Assembly: GCF_039729145.1 (NCBI RefSeq)
Contig: NZ_CP155793.1
Location: 1,426,001-1,490,000 of the forward strand
From: Microbacterium sp. SY138
Lineage (GTDB): Bacteria; Actinomycetota; Actinomycetes; Actinomycetales; Microbacteriaceae
Reading direction: 5' to 3'
DNA: 64,000 nucleotides
Below the pieces are notes generated by a model. The model was not told the DNA's origin. It did no database searches and saw only the letters and a program-made list of their open reading frames with translations. This document shows, one piece after another, positions 21,108 through 29,051 of the stretch. Position 1 is the stretch's first letter, and each line of letters starts with the position of its first letter. The translations under genes were made by a program, and so were the position numbers.

Positions 21108-21145
21108 ATGAAGAAGGGCCCCGCGCGTGCGGGGCCCTTCTTCAT
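21108..21145. terminator. Bidirectional terminator between def and acyl-CoA ligase
   Basis: Perfect 17-bp inverted repeat (ATGAAGAAGGGCCCCGC with its complement) around a four-base loop, GC-rich core with A/T-rich flanks on both sides, between convergent genes. Confidence 0.92.
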
Positions 21146-21158
21146 CGGGGGGATCGGG

Positions 21159-22991
21159 TCAGCCGCCGATCGGGACATTCGTGGTCGCGACGGGCTCGTC
21201 GTAGATCGCGGCGATCTCGTCGGCGAAGTCGTTCATGATGATGTTCCGCTTGATCGAGAGCTTCGGGGTCAGGTGCCCCGAGGCCTCCGTCCACTCGGAG
21301 TCGAGGATCGTGAACTTCCGGATCGACTCGGCTCGCGAGACGCGTGCATTGGCGGCATCGACCGCGCGCTGCACTTCGGCCCGGACGGCCGCGTTCTTGG
21401 ACGCGTCCACGAGCGACATGGTGGCCTCGAGGCCGTTGTTGGCGAGCCAGGTCGGAAGCATCTCGGGATCGAGCGTGACGAGCGCCGAGATGAACGGACG
21501 CTGGTCACCGACGACCACGACCTGACCGATGATCGGATTCGCGCGGATCGGGTCCTCGAGCGCGGCCGGAGCGACGTTCTTGCCGCCGGCCGTGACGATG
21601 ATCTCCTTCTTGCGCCCGGTGATCGTCAGGAAGCCCTCGGAGTCGAAGCTGCCGATGTCGCCGGTGTGGAACCAGCCGCCCTCGCTGAAGGCCTCGGCCG
21701 TCGCCTCGGGGTTGTTCCAGTACTCCTTGAACACGTTGATGCCGCGCACCTCGATCTCGCCGTCGTCGGCGAGGCGGACGCCGACGCCGGGGAGGGCGGG
21801 GCCGACCGTCCCGATCTTCGACTTGTCCGCCAGATTCACCGTGGCGGGCGCGGTCGTCTCCGTCAGGCCGTAGCCCTCGAGGATCACCACACCGAGGCTG
21901 TGGAAGAAATGGCCGAGCCGCGAGCCGAGGGGCGCGGAGCCCGAGACGGCGTAGACGACATTGCCGCCCATGGCCTCGCGGAGCTTGCTGTAGACGAGCT
22001 TGTTGAACAGGGCGAACTTGAGCTTCATCCCGAACGGGATCGGCTTGCCCGCTTCGAGCAGCTTGGAGTGCTCGATGGCGACGTCGGCGGCGGCACGGAA
22101 GATCTTGCCCTTGCCGCCAGCTTCGGCCTTCTGCTCCGCCGAGTTGTACACCTTCTCGAACACGCGGGGGACAGCGAGGAGGAACGTCGGTTTGAACGAG
22201 CCGAGCGCCGGAAGAAGCTGGCGCGTATCGGGCTGGTGACCCGTGCGCACTCCCGCATGGACGTCGAGGATCGAGATGAACCGTGCGAACACATGGGCAG
22301 TCGTGATGAAGAGGAGGGTGGAGGCTCCCGGTGTCTGGACGACCTCGTCCAGAGCCTTGGCGGAGTTCCGGGAGAGCTCGACGAAATTGCTGTGCGTGAG
22401 CACGCACCCCTTCGGGCGCCCCGTGGAGCCGGAGGTGTAGATGAGCGTGGCGATGTCGGATCCGACCGCAAGGGAGCGCCGGCGTTCGATCTCGGCATCG
22501 GCCACGGAGGCGCCCTGGGCGGTCAGGGTGTCGATGGCGCCCAGGTGCAGCTGCCACACCTCGCGGATCAGCGGGAGGTCGCCACGGACCTCGTCGACGC
22601 GGGCGAAGTGCTCAGGCGACTCCACGATGAGCGCGATGGCACCGGAGTCCTCGAGGATCCACTGGATCTGAGAGGGCGAGCTGGTCTCGTAGATCGGCAC
22701 CATCACGGCGCCGGCGTAGAACAGCGCGAAGTCGACGAGCGTCCATTCGTACGTCGTGCGCGCCAGGAATCCGACCTTCTCGCCGGGCTGGATGCCGGCG
22801 GCGACGAAGCCCTTCGCGAGGGCGGTCACGGCCGTCTGGAAGTCGGCGGCCGAGATGTCTCGCCACCCCTCTCCCTCCGGAACCGAGAACAGCGCACGAT
22901 CCGGAGTGGCTTCGACGCGCTTCACCAGCAGGTCGGCGACGTTCGCGTCGGGATCGGCGGGGACGATCGCGGGGACTTCAAACTGGACCAC
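21159..22991 (-). CDS. Long-chain acyl-CoA synthetase (AMP-forming)
   Basis: 610-residue ANL-superfamily ligase (FadD15-like) that activates fatty acids to acyl-CoA. Core motifs: TLIYTSGSTGRPKGCVLTH (P-loop), EGYGLTETTAP, WFHTGDIGSFDSEG and the hinge GRKKEIIVTAGGKNVAP. The C-terminal catalytic lysine region reads LTPKLSIKRN. The GTG start has AAGGAG about five bases upstream. TAGACT on the minus strand near 23033 is a plausible -10 for a leader of about 40 bases. It is divergent from the acyltransferase gene; the pair could join in lipid synthesis or turnover. Confidence 0.93.
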   Translation of the reverse strand: MVQFEVPAIVPADPDANVADLLVKRVEATPDRALFSVPEGEGWRDISAADFQTAVTALAKGFVAAGIQPGEKVGFLARTTYEWTLVDFALFYAGAVMVPIYETSSPSQIQWILEDSGAIALIVESPEHFARVDEVRGDLPLIREVWQLHLGAIDTLTAQGASVADAEIERRRSLAVGSDIATLIYTSGSTGRPKGCVLTHSNFVELSRNSAKALDEVVQTPGASTLLFITTAHVFARFISILDVHAGVRTGHQPDTRQLLPALGSFKPTFLLAVPRVFEKVYNSAEQKAEAGGKGKIFRAAADVAIEHSKLLEAGKPIPFGMKLKFALFNKLVYSKLREAMGGNVVYAVSGSAPLGSRLGHFFHSLGVVILEGYGLTETTAPATVNLADKSKIGTVGPALPGVGVRLADDGEIEVRGINVFKEYWNNPEATAEAFSEGGWFHTGDIGSFDSEGFLTITGRKKEIIVTAGGKNVAPAALEDPIRANPIIGQVVVVGDQRPFISALVTLDPEMLPTWLANNGLEATMSLVDASKNAAVRAEVQRAVDAANARVSRAESIRKFTILDSEWTEASGHLTPKLSIKRNIIMNDFADEIAAIYDEPVATTNVPIGG

Positions 22992-23128
22992 GGCAGCTCC
23001 TTCGGTACCGGTCGGGCACGGACTTGCTTCCGAGTCTAGGGCATGGAACCCAGTCGCGCCTCAGGTGGAACTGGGTCGCGTGGATGGTCGGAGCAAGGAG
23101 TCGACTCCACGGACGCCGGGCGCGGCGC

Positions 23129-23134
23129 TAGACT
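23129..23134 (+). promoter_or_regulatory. -10 hexamer of a likely leaderless promoter (acyltransferase)
   Basis: TAGACT, eight bases, then ATG 23143, with no Shine-Dalgarno sequence in the gap. Confidence 0.4.
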
Positions 23135-23142
23135 TCACCACG

Positions 23143-23832
23143 ATGTTCTACTGGCTGATGAAGTACGTGGTGATCGGCCCCGTGGTCAAGGCGGTGTTCC
23201 GCCCCTGGATCGTCGGGCGCAACAACGTGCCCGCGAACGGTGCGGCGATCCTCGCGAGCAATCACCTCTCCTTCGCCGACTCCATCTTCCTTCCTCTGGT
23301 GATCGACCGGTCGATGTCCTTCCTCGCGAAGAGCGACTATTTCACGGGCCGCGGCCTCAAAGGCTGGGCCACGAAGTTCTTCATGAAGGCGACGGGACAG
23401 ATCCCCATCGATCGATCGGGTGGCAAGGCTTCCGAGGCCTCGCTGAACACCGGACTCCAGGTGCTCGGCGGAGGCGACCTGCTCGGCATCTATCCCGAGG
23501 GCACCAGAAGCCCCGACGGAAAGCTGTATCGGGGTCGGACCGGCATCGCCAGGATGGCGCTCGAGGCGAAGGTCCCGGTGGTGCCGGTGATCATGGTCGA
23601 CACCGATACGGCGATGCCGATCGGCAGGAGGCTGCCCCGCATCGTGCGCGTCGGAATCGTGATCGGGGAGCCCCTCGACTTCTCGCGCTACGCGGGCATG
23701 GAGAACGATCGCTACATCCTGCGTTCGGTCACCGACGAGATCATGGTGGCCCTGCAGCGGCTCGGCGAGCAGAAGTACGAGGACGTCTACGCGTCGACGG
23801 TCAAGGACCGGCTCCCCACGCGCGTCACATAG
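23143..23832 (+). CDS. plsC: 1-acylglycerol-3-phosphate acyltransferase family (PlsC)
   Basis: 229-residue membrane-associated acyltransferase. Motif I is NHLSFAD (catalytic NHxxxxD), motif III is IYPEGTRSPDG, and VPVVPVIMVDT corresponds to motif IV. An N-terminal hydrophobic stretch (FYWLMKYVVIGPVVKAV) anchors it. It would transfer an acyl chain to lysophosphatidate or a related glycerolipid, the second step of phospholipid synthesis. ATG 23143 fits the family start. The frame is open upstream but overlaps the divergent ligase gene. Confidence 0.9.
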   Translation: MFYWLMKYVVIGPVVKAVFRPWIVGRNNVPANGAAILASNHLSFADSIFLPLVIDRSMSFLAKSDYFTGRGLKGWATKFFMKATGQIPIDRSGGKASEASLNTGLQVLGGGDLLGIYPEGTRSPDGKLYRGRTGIARMALEAKVPVVPVIMVDTDTAMPIGRRLPRIVRVGIVIGEPLDFSRYAGMENDRYILRSVTDEIMVALQRLGEQKYEDVYASTVKDRLPTRVT

Positions 23833-23866
23833 GCCTCACGCGGATCTGGGTGGTACCCGCGACCAC

Positions 23867-23872
23867 TAGGCT
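23867..23872 (+). promoter_or_regulatory. -10 hexamer of a likely leaderless promoter (aroG)
   Basis: TAGGCT, seven bases (GGAACGC), then ATG 23880. No Shine-Dalgarno match lies in the gap. Confidence 0.5.
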
Positions 23873-23879
23873 GGAACGC

Positions 23880-25220
23880 ATGCTCCCGCACCACATCGAA
23901 GCCCTTGATGCATGGCGCTCGCTTCCCATCAAGCAGCAGCCGCAGTGGCCCGACGCGGACCGCGTCGCCGACGTCTCCCAGCAGATCGCGACCCTTCCGC
24001 CGCTGGTCTTCGCTGGCGAGGTCGACAACCTGCGTGACAGGCTCGCCCGTGCGGCGTCCGGCCAGGCGTTCCTCCTCCAGGGTGGTGACTGCGCCGAGAC
24101 CTTCGCCGGGGCGACCGCCGAACAGATCCGCAACCGCATCAAGACGGTGCTGCAGATGGCTGTCGTGCTCACGTACGGCGCCTCGATGCCCATCGTCAAG
24201 ATGGGCCGCATGGCGGGTCAGTTCGCGAAACCGCGCTCGAGCGACTCCGAGACCCGCGGTGACGTCACTCTGCCCGCCTACCGCGGTGACATCGTGAACG
24301 GCTACGACTTCACCGAGGGGTCCCGCACCGCCGACCCCGGTCGCTTGCTCCAGGGCTACCACACGGCGGCGTCGACCCTCAACCTGATCCGCGCGTTCAC
24401 CCAGGGTGGTTTCGCCGATCTCCGCGAGGTGCACTCGTGGAACAAGGGCTTCGCGCAGAACCCTGCCAACCAGCGCTACGAGCGCATGGCCGCGGAGATC
24501 GACCGCGCGATCAAGTTCATGGAGGCTGCCGGAGCGGACTTCGATGAGCTCAAGCGCGTCGAGTTCTTCACGGGGCACGAGGGTCTGCTGATGGACTACG
24601 AGCGCCCGATGACGCGCATCGACTCGCGCACGGACACGCCGTACAACACCTCTGCGCACTTCCTGTGGATCGGAGAGCGCACGCGTGAGCTCGATGGCGC
24701 GCACGTCGACTACTTCTCCAAGATCCGCAACCCCATCGGCGTGAAGCTCGGACCGACCACGTCGCCCGACACCGCGCTCGCGCTGATCGACAAGCTCGAT
24801 CCCGAACGCGAGCCGGGACGCCTCACCTTCATCACCCGCATGGGCGCCGGAAAGATCCGCGACGCTCTGCCGCCGCTGCTCGAGGCCGTCCGCGATTCCG
24901 GCGCGCAGCCGCTGTGGGTCACCGACCCGATGCACGGCAACGGCATCACCACGCCGACCGGCTACAAGACCCGTCGCTTCGACGACGTCGTCGACGAGGT
25001 GCGCGGCTTCTTCGAAGCGCACCGTGCGGTCGGGACCTTCCCCGGAGGCATCCACGTCGAGCTCACCGGTGACGACGTCACCGAGTGCCTCGGTGGGTCG
25101 GAGCAGATCGACGAGGCCGCGCTGGCCACGCGCTACGAGAGCCTGTGCGACCCGCGACTGAACCACATGCAGTCGCTGGAGCTCGCCTTCCTGGTGGCCG
25201 AGGAGCTCGAGAAGCGCTGA
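23880..25220 (+). CDS. aroG: 3-deoxy-7-phosphoheptulonate (DAHP) synthase, class II
   Basis: 446-residue plant/mycobacterial-type DAHP synthase, the first enzyme of the shikimate pathway, joining phosphoenolpyruvate and erythrose 4-phosphate. Class II motifs: LLQGGDCAETFAGATAEQIRN with the metal-binding cysteine, KMGRMAGQFAKPRS, RVEFFTGHEGLLMDYE in two parts, LGPTTSPD, and HGNGITTPTGYKTR. The neighbourhood kinase-Rv2175c-like-idsA matches the Rv2175c-Rv2178c region of M. tuberculosis. A 14-bp tandem duplication spans the stop codon. It converges on the kinase gene across a hairpin. Confidence 0.96.
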   Translation: MLPHHIEALDAWRSLPIKQQPQWPDADRVADVSQQIATLPPLVFAGEVDNLRDRLARAASGQAFLLQGGDCAETFAGATAEQIRNRIKTVLQMAVVLTYGASMPIVKMGRMAGQFAKPRSSDSETRGDVTLPAYRGDIVNGYDFTEGSRTADPGRLLQGYHTAASTLNLIRAFTQGGFADLREVHSWNKGFAQNPANQRYERMAAEIDRAIKFMEAAGADFDELKRVEFFTGHEGLLMDYERPMTRIDSRTDTPYNTSAHFLWIGERTRELDGAHVDYFSKIRNPIGVKLGPTTSPDTALALIDKLDPEREPGRLTFITRMGAGKIRDALPPLLEAVRDSGAQPLWVTDPMHGNGITTPTGYKTRRFDDVVDEVRGFFEAHRAVGTFPGGIHVELTGDDVTECLGGSEQIDEAALATRYESLCDPRLNHMQSLELAFLVAEELEKR

Positions 25221-25238
25221 GACAGAAGCGCTGAGACA
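25211..25238 (+). repeat. Perfect 14-bp tandem duplication across the aroG stop codon
   Basis: GAAGCGCTGAGACA occurs twice in direct succession. The first copy encodes the last residues (Lys-Arg) and the TGA stop; the second is outside the gene. It looks like a recent slippage or a small duplication. Confidence 0.9.
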
Positions 25239-25246
25239 CCGTCGAA

Positions 25247-25284
25247 GAAGGCCGCCCCCCCGGAACACGGGGAGGCGGCCTTCT
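25247..25284. terminator. Hairpin between aroG and the PASTA kinase gene
   Basis: AGAAGGCCGCC pairs with GGCGGCCTTCT, and an inner CCCCG/CGGGG pair extends the stem with small bulges; a T-rich stretch follows on the plus strand. It lies between convergent genes. Confidence 0.82.
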
Positions 25285-25325
25285 CTTTGCTCATGACGTC
25301 TCGCGGTCGTTCCCCGACGGAGCGC

Positions 25326-27272
25326 TCAACCGCTGAGCTGAATCGAGAGGTTCACGGTGCCTCCACGGGGGAGCGACGTGTCCGGGCCGGGATCCTGCCC
25401 CGTGACCTTGGCCATCTCCGCGAAGCCCGGCAGATCGCCCCAGGCGGCATAGGTCGACTTGAACCCCTTGTCGGAGAGGATCTTCTTCGCCTCGTTCAAG
25501 GTCTTGCCCGAGACATCCGGCACGGGGAACAGCTCCGGGCCTTTGGAGACGATGAGCTGCACGCTGTCGCCCGGCCGCCAATTGCCTTCTTCCGCACGAT
25601 CGGCCACTCCGATGACCACATCCTTGGCGACGCTGTCGCTGAAGGTGTACTGCGGGTCCGCGGTCACGGTGAGGCCCTTGTCCGTGAGCGTGGAGGTGGC
25701 CTCGCCGACCGACATACCCGCGACGTCGGGGAAGTCGCCGGCGGAGACGTAGAGCTCCACCGTGTCGTCCTCGAAGACCTCGCAACCGTCCCCGCAGATG
25801 TAGGAGTCCCCGCCGGCCCGCGGTGTGACGTACGCGTTGATGACGATGCCGGCGTCGGCATCGGAGAAGAGCAGGAGAGATTTGTCCGTGACGTTGACCT
25901 TGAGGCTGGCGAGGTAGTCGCGCGCATCCTGCTCGGCGCGGCCGTTCAACGGGTCGAGCGTGTGCGTCGCCGGCCCCGCGGAGACGATCACCGTGACCGA
26001 GGCGCCCTTGTCGAGTCGCGCGCCCTCCGCCGGATCGGTCTCGATGACGGTCCCCGCGGGGATGTCGATCGAGAATTCGTCCTTCTGCGACGGCACGAAT
26101 CCGGCATCCGTGAGCGTTGCCGCTGCGGCGTCGTACGTGCCTCCGGCGACCGCGGGCACGGCGATGAGAGAGCCGGGTCCGGAACCGAACCACCAGCCGA
26201 CCCCGCCGGCGAGCACCGCCAGCAGCAGCACGAGAGTGAGGAGGAACGCCCCGCGCGCGCGGCGTTTGGACGCTCGTCGTCGCAGGAGGGTCGCGTTGTC
26301 GAGGGCGGCGGGTGCCGGAGCCGTGGGGTCGGCGATGACCATCGTTCCCGGCATCACCTTGGTGAGGTCACCGGAGTCGCCTTGGCTGTGCTGCGGCGCG
26401 GTGGCTCTGGCCGCAGCCGGGGCGATGCCGAGGTCTCGTTCGATCTCCCGCAAGCGCTCGAGCATCTGCTGCGCGTCGTCGGGTCGGTCGTCCGGCGACT
26501 TCTCCGTTGCCCAGAGCACGAGCTCGTCGAGCTGCTCCGGCACGGCGGGGTTGCGCACGCTCGGTCGGGGCACCGATTCCGTGGCGTGCTGGAAAGCGAT
26601 CTGCATGGGCTGCTCGCCCTTGTAGGGCTGCTCACCCACGAGCATCTCGTACAGCATGATGCCGAGGGCGTAGATGTCGCTGCGGGCGTCGGCGGTTCCG
26701 CGCGTGACGAGTTCGGGGGCGAGGTAGGCGATCGTCCCGAGCAGCTGCTGTCCGGTCGCGGTGTTCGCGGTGGTCGCTCGCGCGAGCCCGAAGTCGCCGA
26801 TCTTGATGCGACCGTCTTCGGCGAGGAGGACGTTCTCGGGCTTCACGTCGCGGTGCACGATCCCGGCACGATGCGCGGCCGAGAGGCCGGCCAGGATCGC
26901 ATCCATGATGGTGATGGTCTGCGGGATCGTGAGGCGCTTCTGCTCGCGGAGGAGCTCGCGCAGCGTGATGCCGGGCAGGTACTCCATCACGAGGTAGGCC
27001 AGCTCGCCGTCCTGGCCCTGGTCGAACACGTTCACGACGTGGGGGTCCGCCAGCCGGGCAGCGGCTCTGGCCTCCTGGATGAAGCGGCTCTGGAAGGCTG
27101 AGTCGTCGCTGAGGTGCGCGTGCATCACCTTGAGGGCGATGCGCCGCTCCAGGCGGAGGTCGGTCGCGACGTACACGGTCGCCATCCCGCCGCGGGCGAT
27201 GCGGGCACGCACCCGGTAGCGGCCGTCGACAAGCCGCCCGATGAGGGGGTCGGCCTGCTGATTGGTCGTCAC
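25326..27272 (-). CDS. pknL: Membrane Ser/Thr protein kinase with PASTA domains (PknL/PknB type)
   Basis: 648 residues. Kinase domain at about 18-275 with GRYRVRARIARGGMATVY (glycine loop), ALKVM (catalytic Lys), HRDVKPENVL, GDFGLARA and a Thr-rich activation loop; a basic juxtamembrane stretch and one membrane helix at about 341-363 follow; then about four PASTA repeats outside the cell that should sense peptidoglycan fragments. One repeat carries YICGDGCEVF, a Cys pair that could form a disulfide. The symbol rests on the neighbours: aroG and an Rv2175c-like gene flank PknL in M. tuberculosis. GTG start six bases after TAGAAT (27284-27279). Confidence 0.92.
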   Translation of the reverse strand: MTTNQQADPLIGRLVDGRYRVRARIARGGMATVYVATDLRLERRIALKVMHAHLSDDSAFQSRFIQEARAAARLADPHVVNVFDQGQDGELAYLVMEYLPGITLRELLREQKRLTIPQTITIMDAILAGLSAAHRAGIVHRDVKPENVLLAEDGRIKIGDFGLARATTANTATGQQLLGTIAYLAPELVTRGTADARSDIYALGIMLYEMLVGEQPYKGEQPMQIAFQHATESVPRPSVRNPAVPEQLDELVLWATEKSPDDRPDDAQQMLERLREIERDLGIAPAAARATAPQHSQGDSGDLTKVMPGTMVIADPTAPAPAALDNATLLRRRASKRRARGAFLLTLVLLLAVLAGGVGWWFGSGPGSLIAVPAVAGGTYDAAAATLTDAGFVPSQKDEFSIDIPAGTVIETDPAEGARLDKGASVTVIVSAGPATHTLDPLNGRAEQDARDYLASLKVNVTDKSLLLFSDADAGIVINAYVTPRAGGDSYICGDGCEVFEDDTVELYVSAGDFPDVAGMSVGEATSTLTDKGLTVTADPQYTFSDSVAKDVVIGVADRAEEGNWRPGDSVQLIVSKGPELFPVPDVSGKTLNEAKKILSDKGFKSTYAAWGDLPGFAEMAKVTGQDPGPDTSLPRGGTVNLSIQLSG

Positions 27273-27278
27273 GTCAGA

Positions 27279-27284
27279 ATTCTA
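27279..27284 (-). promoter_or_regulatory. -10 hexamer of a likely leaderless promoter (kinase gene)
   Basis: Minus-strand TAGAAT, six bases (TCTGAC), then GTG 27272. Confidence 0.5.
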
Positions 27285-27350
27285 TGGAGAACTGCCTGAA
27301 AGACAGGGGAGCGGCTCACCCCTCGGGCCTTCGGGTTTTCCCGGATGTCG

Positions 27351-28553
27351 TCAGCCGTGCAGAGCGAGCCAGGCATAGGCTTGCGTCTCCCACTGGCCGT
27401 ACTTGTCCGGATAGGCGGAGATCTGCACCGCCTGGGCCGCTTCGGTGAAGGGCATGCCCTCCCAGCCCGGGATGTCCAGGAGCCCGCGTGTCACCTGCCC
27501 GTTGGGGTCGGCCTGCCCTCCGTAGAACACGCGTGTGCTCCGCTCTGCGTCCATGATCTGCGCGGGCGTTCCCCACCCGGTGCTGGGGCGCTGCTGGAAG
27601 ATGCCGAGCGAGTCACGGTCGCCCCAGTCGAGGTTGCGCAGCCCGGACTCGACCATCCCCGTCGCGAGGGCGATGGCGATGGCCCGGTCCGAGACGCCGA
27701 GCTCGCGACCGACGCGGATGATCAGCGCAGCGTTCGCAGCCTGTTCCGCGGTGAGCGTCGCCGTCTGCTGGCCGCCGGCCGAGGCGGAAGCGGTGGTGGG
27801 GGCGGGAGCCGCTACCGGCGTCGCCTGCAGAGAGAGCGTCTGGCCGGGGTAGATGATCGACGAGGGGCCGAGGCCGTTCGCGGCGTACAGCGTCTGCGTC
27901 GTGGTGCCGTACTTCTGTGCGATGCCGAACAGCGTGTCTCCGGCCACGACGGTGTGCGTCGCGGCGGATGCGGGAGCGACTGCGGGGACAGCAGCCGGTG
28001 TCGGCGCGGCTGCCGGTGCTGCAGTGCCGGCGACGACGAGACTCTGGCCCGGAAGGATGATCGAAGCGCGCGTGAGGCCGTTCGCCGACAGGACGGCGTC
28101 GACGGTGGTGCCGTATCGCTGCGCGATGGCGTAGACGGTGTCGCCGGCGACGACCTGATGCGTGGCCGAGGCCGGGGGCGCCGGCGCGGCGGCGGGCGTG
28201 GCTGCGGGTGTCGCCGCCGGGGCCGCAGGCAGCAGCGTCAGGGTCTGACCAGGGTAGATCACGGAACGCCAGGAGAGGCCGTTCCAGGTCAGGACATCGA
28301 CCGCTCGAAGACCGAAGCGCGTGGCGATGGCGGAGACGGTGTCGCCGGGGCGGACGACGTAGCTGGGTGGAGCGGCCTCGGTGGGCACCCCGCGCGCGGG
28401 GAGAAGACGTGGACGCTCGACGGCGGCAGCATCCGACGGAGAAGCCGCGTGGGCCGGTGCCGCCGTGAGCGTGGTCGCCAGGGCTCCGAGCACCGCCGCA
28501 GGCACTCCGATAGGCAGGTATCGCGTTCGACGCGTGGCGGTCTTGACTGTCAA
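27351..28553 (-). CDS. Secreted LysM-repeat lytic transglycosylase-like protein
   Basis: About 400 residues. An N-terminal signal peptide ends near TLTAAPAHAA. Three LysM modules follow (each with a GDTVxxIA core and a PGQ(T/S)LxL end), joined by Ala/Pro-rich linkers. The C-terminal domain of about 130 residues has ALATGMVESGLRNLDWGDRDSLGIFQQRP, read as two parts: a catalytic-type glutamate in MVESGLRN and the SLGIFQQ motif of lysozyme/SLT-fold enzymes. It probably binds and cuts peptidoglycan. I chose TTG 28553 because AAAGGGGG lies about seven bases upstream; GTG 28580 is an alternative without such a site. Confidence 0.87.
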   Translation of the reverse strand: MTVKTATRRTRYLPIGVPAAVLGALATTLTAAPAHAASPSDAAAVERPRLLPARGVPTEAAPPSYVVRPGDTVSAIATRFGLRAVDVLTWNGLSWRSVIYPGQTLTLLPAAPAATPAATPAAAPAPPASATHQVVAGDTVYAIAQRYGTTVDAVLSANGLTRASIILPGQSLVVAGTAAPAAAPTPAAVPAVAPASAATHTVVAGDTLFGIAQKYGTTTQTLYAANGLGPSSIIYPGQTLSLQATPVAAPAPTTASASAGGQQTATLTAEQAANAALIIRVGRELGVSDRAIAIALATGMVESGLRNLDWGDRDSLGIFQQRPSTGWGTPAQIMDAERSTRVFYGGQADPNGQVTRGLLDIPGWEGMPFTEAAQAVQISAYPDKYGQWETQAYAWLALHG

Positions 28554-28592
28554 GGCTTGCCCCCTTTTCGAGTTTTTCACGCTGACACGGAT

Positions 28593-28635
28593 GTAAACAG
28601 AAGTCAACAGAAGTGACGCAAGTGACGGATGTGAC
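28593..28635. promoter_or_regulatory. Helically phased GTxxAC repeat array (possible MtrA-type sites)
   Basis: Five half-sites on the plus strand: GTAAAC at 28593, GTCAAC at 28603, then GTGAC at 28613, 28622 and 28631, spaced 10, 10, 9 and 9 bases. On the minus strand the last three read GTCAC. The array lies between the divergent LysM gene and the Rv2175c-like gene. Direct repeats of GTCAC-like elements at about one helical turn are the binding pattern of the OmpR-type regulator MtrA, which controls cell wall hydrolases in actinobacteria. The assignment is an inference. Confidence 0.5.
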
Positions 28636-28673
28636 TGATGGTCGATATGCGGCGGCCAGACGGAGGTGAGATA

Positions 28674-29042
28674 GTGGGCAACGTGTCTGAGAACGTTGCT
28701 GGAACCCCTGCCGCTGCCGATGTCGAGTGGTTGACGATGCCCGACCTCGTCGAGGTGCTCGACGAGCCCCTCGGCCGAGTGCGTCGTCTGATCGATGAGC
28801 ACTACCTCGTGGGGTCGCGTCGCAACGGGACGTTCGCCGTGCCCTCGGTGTTCATCGTCGACGGCCACCCGCTGAGTTCTCTGCGCGGAACAGTGATCGT
28901 CCTGCAGGACGCCGGTTTCACCGACGACGAGCTGATCGACTGGCTGCTCGCCGAAGAGGAAAGCCTGGGGCGCTCGCCGATCGCCGCCCTGCTGGCCGGG
29001 CACAAGAGCTCGGTCCGGCGTCTCGCGCGCACTCTCGCCTGA
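28674..29042 (+). CDS. Rv2175c-like DNA-binding protein
   Basis: 122 residues with an N-terminal winged helix (WLTMPDLVEVLDEPLGRVRRL) and a C-terminal helical half (GFTDDELIDWLLAEEESLGRSP). It matches Rv2175c of M. tuberculosis in size and in place beside the PknL-type kinase; Rv2175c is a PknL substrate whose DNA binding falls on phosphorylation of an N-terminal threonine. Here the N-terminal tail has one threonine, in VAGTPAAAD. GTG 28674 is chosen because GGAGG (28662-28666) is seven bases upstream; ATG 28638 is in frame but has no such site. Confidence 0.87.
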   Translation: MGNVSENVAGTPAAADVEWLTMPDLVEVLDEPLGRVRRLIDEHYLVGSRRNGTFAVPSVFIVDGHPLSSLRGTVIVLQDAGFTDDELIDWLLAEEESLGRSPIAALLAGHKSSVRRLARTLA

Positions 29043-29051
29043 CGAAGCCCG

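Noticed and set aside
28554..28673. Possible c-di-AMP (ydaO) riboswitch before the LysM gene
   Set aside because: Such riboswitches precede some actinobacterial wall hydrolase genes, but 120 bases is short and the conserved elements are not seen; the repeats fit a protein-binding array better.
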